From assembly GCF_014905175.1 (NCBI RefSeq), contig NC_057792.1:3410001-3474000 (forward strand): a stretch of DNA of 64,000 bases, given 5' to 3'. A program made the position numbers and the translations under genes. The stretch's first letter is position 1. Each line of letters begins with the position of its first letter. Below are positions 63,532 to 64,000 of the stretch, piece by piece. This stretch comes from Aphidius gifuensis (taxonomy: Eukaryota > Arthropoda > Insecta > Hymenoptera > Braconidae). The notes under the pieces were generated by a model. It was not told the origin of the DNA. It saw only the letters and a program-made list of their open reading frames with translations, and ran no database searches.

Positions 63532-64000
63532 AAATGCAATATTATAAACTTATTTTAAAAAATGAAATTTATTTATTTATTATTTTGTCGCTTATGTGTT
63601 TCACAAAAATTTTTTTAAAAAGAAAAGCGTGACTGAATATAACCGGTCATTAAATTTACAAGCACCAAGGCAACCCGTTATTAAAAGCTGTTTCTCATTT
63701 TTATTAAACAAAAAAAAAAGTGTGAATTAAGTTGTAAATATATCCTGATTACTCAACAAAAAGATTGCAGTAAGAAGATGATAATAAAAAAAAAAAAAAA
63801 AAACGAAAAATAAAGACCCTAGATTTTTTTTTTTAGATGAAAAAAATGGGAGATGAAATTTTTTTCAAGAGTAGAAGCGTCAAGTCGATTTGTTGAATAA
63901 AACAACGAGTATATATATGAGTAGATGAAGATGAGTTATATCGTTTTATGTCAAGCATTATGATGAACGAGGCAGTTGGTTTCCTAGACAAGTTAACACA

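Larger units (their letters stand above)
53540..64000. other. Gene desert with GC-richer patches; intron or regulatory DNA
   Basis: No confident coding gene. GC-richer patches of 100-300 bases lie at about 54690-55120, 55480-55900, 56260-56560, 56820-57560, 58080-58310, 58780-58970, 59860-60050, 61250-61460, 62160-62350, 62800-63060 and 63180-63510. Several stay open in one or two frames (for example plus 57339-57767, minus 59994-59782, minus 63531-63157) but lack splice partners and family resemblance. Spacing and composition suggest conserved regulatory elements in a long intron or intergenic region, possibly of a gene beyond the right edge or of the 52.3 kb transcript. Confidence 0.45.

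Noticed and set aside
1..64000. Bacterial-type features (operons, CRISPR arrays, riboswitches), tRNA or rRNA genes
   Set aside because: Introns, base composition and gene families are insect nuclear; no cloverleaf-like GC-rich 70-90 base segment or regularly spaced repeat array was found by eye. A tRNAscan-SE run would be decisive.

Overview
The window is eukaryotic nuclear DNA with very low GC content. Exons are interrupted by short introns with GT...AG borders, third codon positions are almost always A or T, and poly-A and poly-T runs are everywhere. The gene content (insect-type trehalose/sugar transporters in a tandem array, a USP35/38-type deubiquitinase, a GALK2-type kinase, a linker-histone-derived protamine-like gene) points to an insect. 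The extreme AT richness is like that of aphid-parasitoid braconid wasps, but that placement is inference. Exon maps below were made by eye from splice signals and reading-frame continuity.

Layout. (1) 1-16.4 kb, minus strand: the 5' part of one large gene. It has at least four separate candidate first coding exons (starts at 15215, 10536, 7185 and 3194), each ending in phase 1 on a G, and a 30-nt phase-1/phase-1 microexon at 5434-5463. Its common body must lie beyond the left edge. A recursive-splice-type site (CAG|GTAAGT) sits just upstream of one first exon. Nested inside this gene on the opposite strand is a two-exon histone-H1-like, arginine-tailed protamine-like gene (11260-11759). (2) 16.1-16.4 kb is a GC-richer, probably divergent promoter shared with USP35/38 (17029-19884, plus strand, 899 aa). 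(3) 21.9-33.1 kb: five head-to-tail MFS sugar transporters of the Tret1-like type (449-454 aa each) sharing two intron positions; the last two carry an additional intron. A double CACGTG motif lies upstream of the second copy. (4) 34.6-43.6 kb, minus strand: an eight-exon, 298-aa four-transmembrane protein of Pasiflora/LAPTM-like shape. (5) 44.8-47.6 kb, minus strand: GALK2-like N-acetylgalactosamine/galactokinase in eight coding exons, with one unexplained 2-nt phase clash in exon 4. (6) 48.0-52.3 kb: a gene-poor stretch of decayed, duplicated and inverted gene fragments, repeats and hairpins. (7) 52.3-53.5 kb: a spliced plus-strand transcript candidate with a 45-codon ORF that stops exactly at a splice junction. 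(8) 53.5-64 kb: a gene desert with GC-richer patches, several of them containing perfect palindromes, that looks like long intron or regulatory DNA.

Functional themes. The transporters (import or export of trehalose/hexose) and the galactokinase-family enzyme both concern sugar handling, but they are separate loci with no sign of joint control. The two most unusual architectures are the multi-promoter gene at the left, with its nested sperm-chromatin-like gene, and the inverted fragment cluster at 48.9-49.9 kb.
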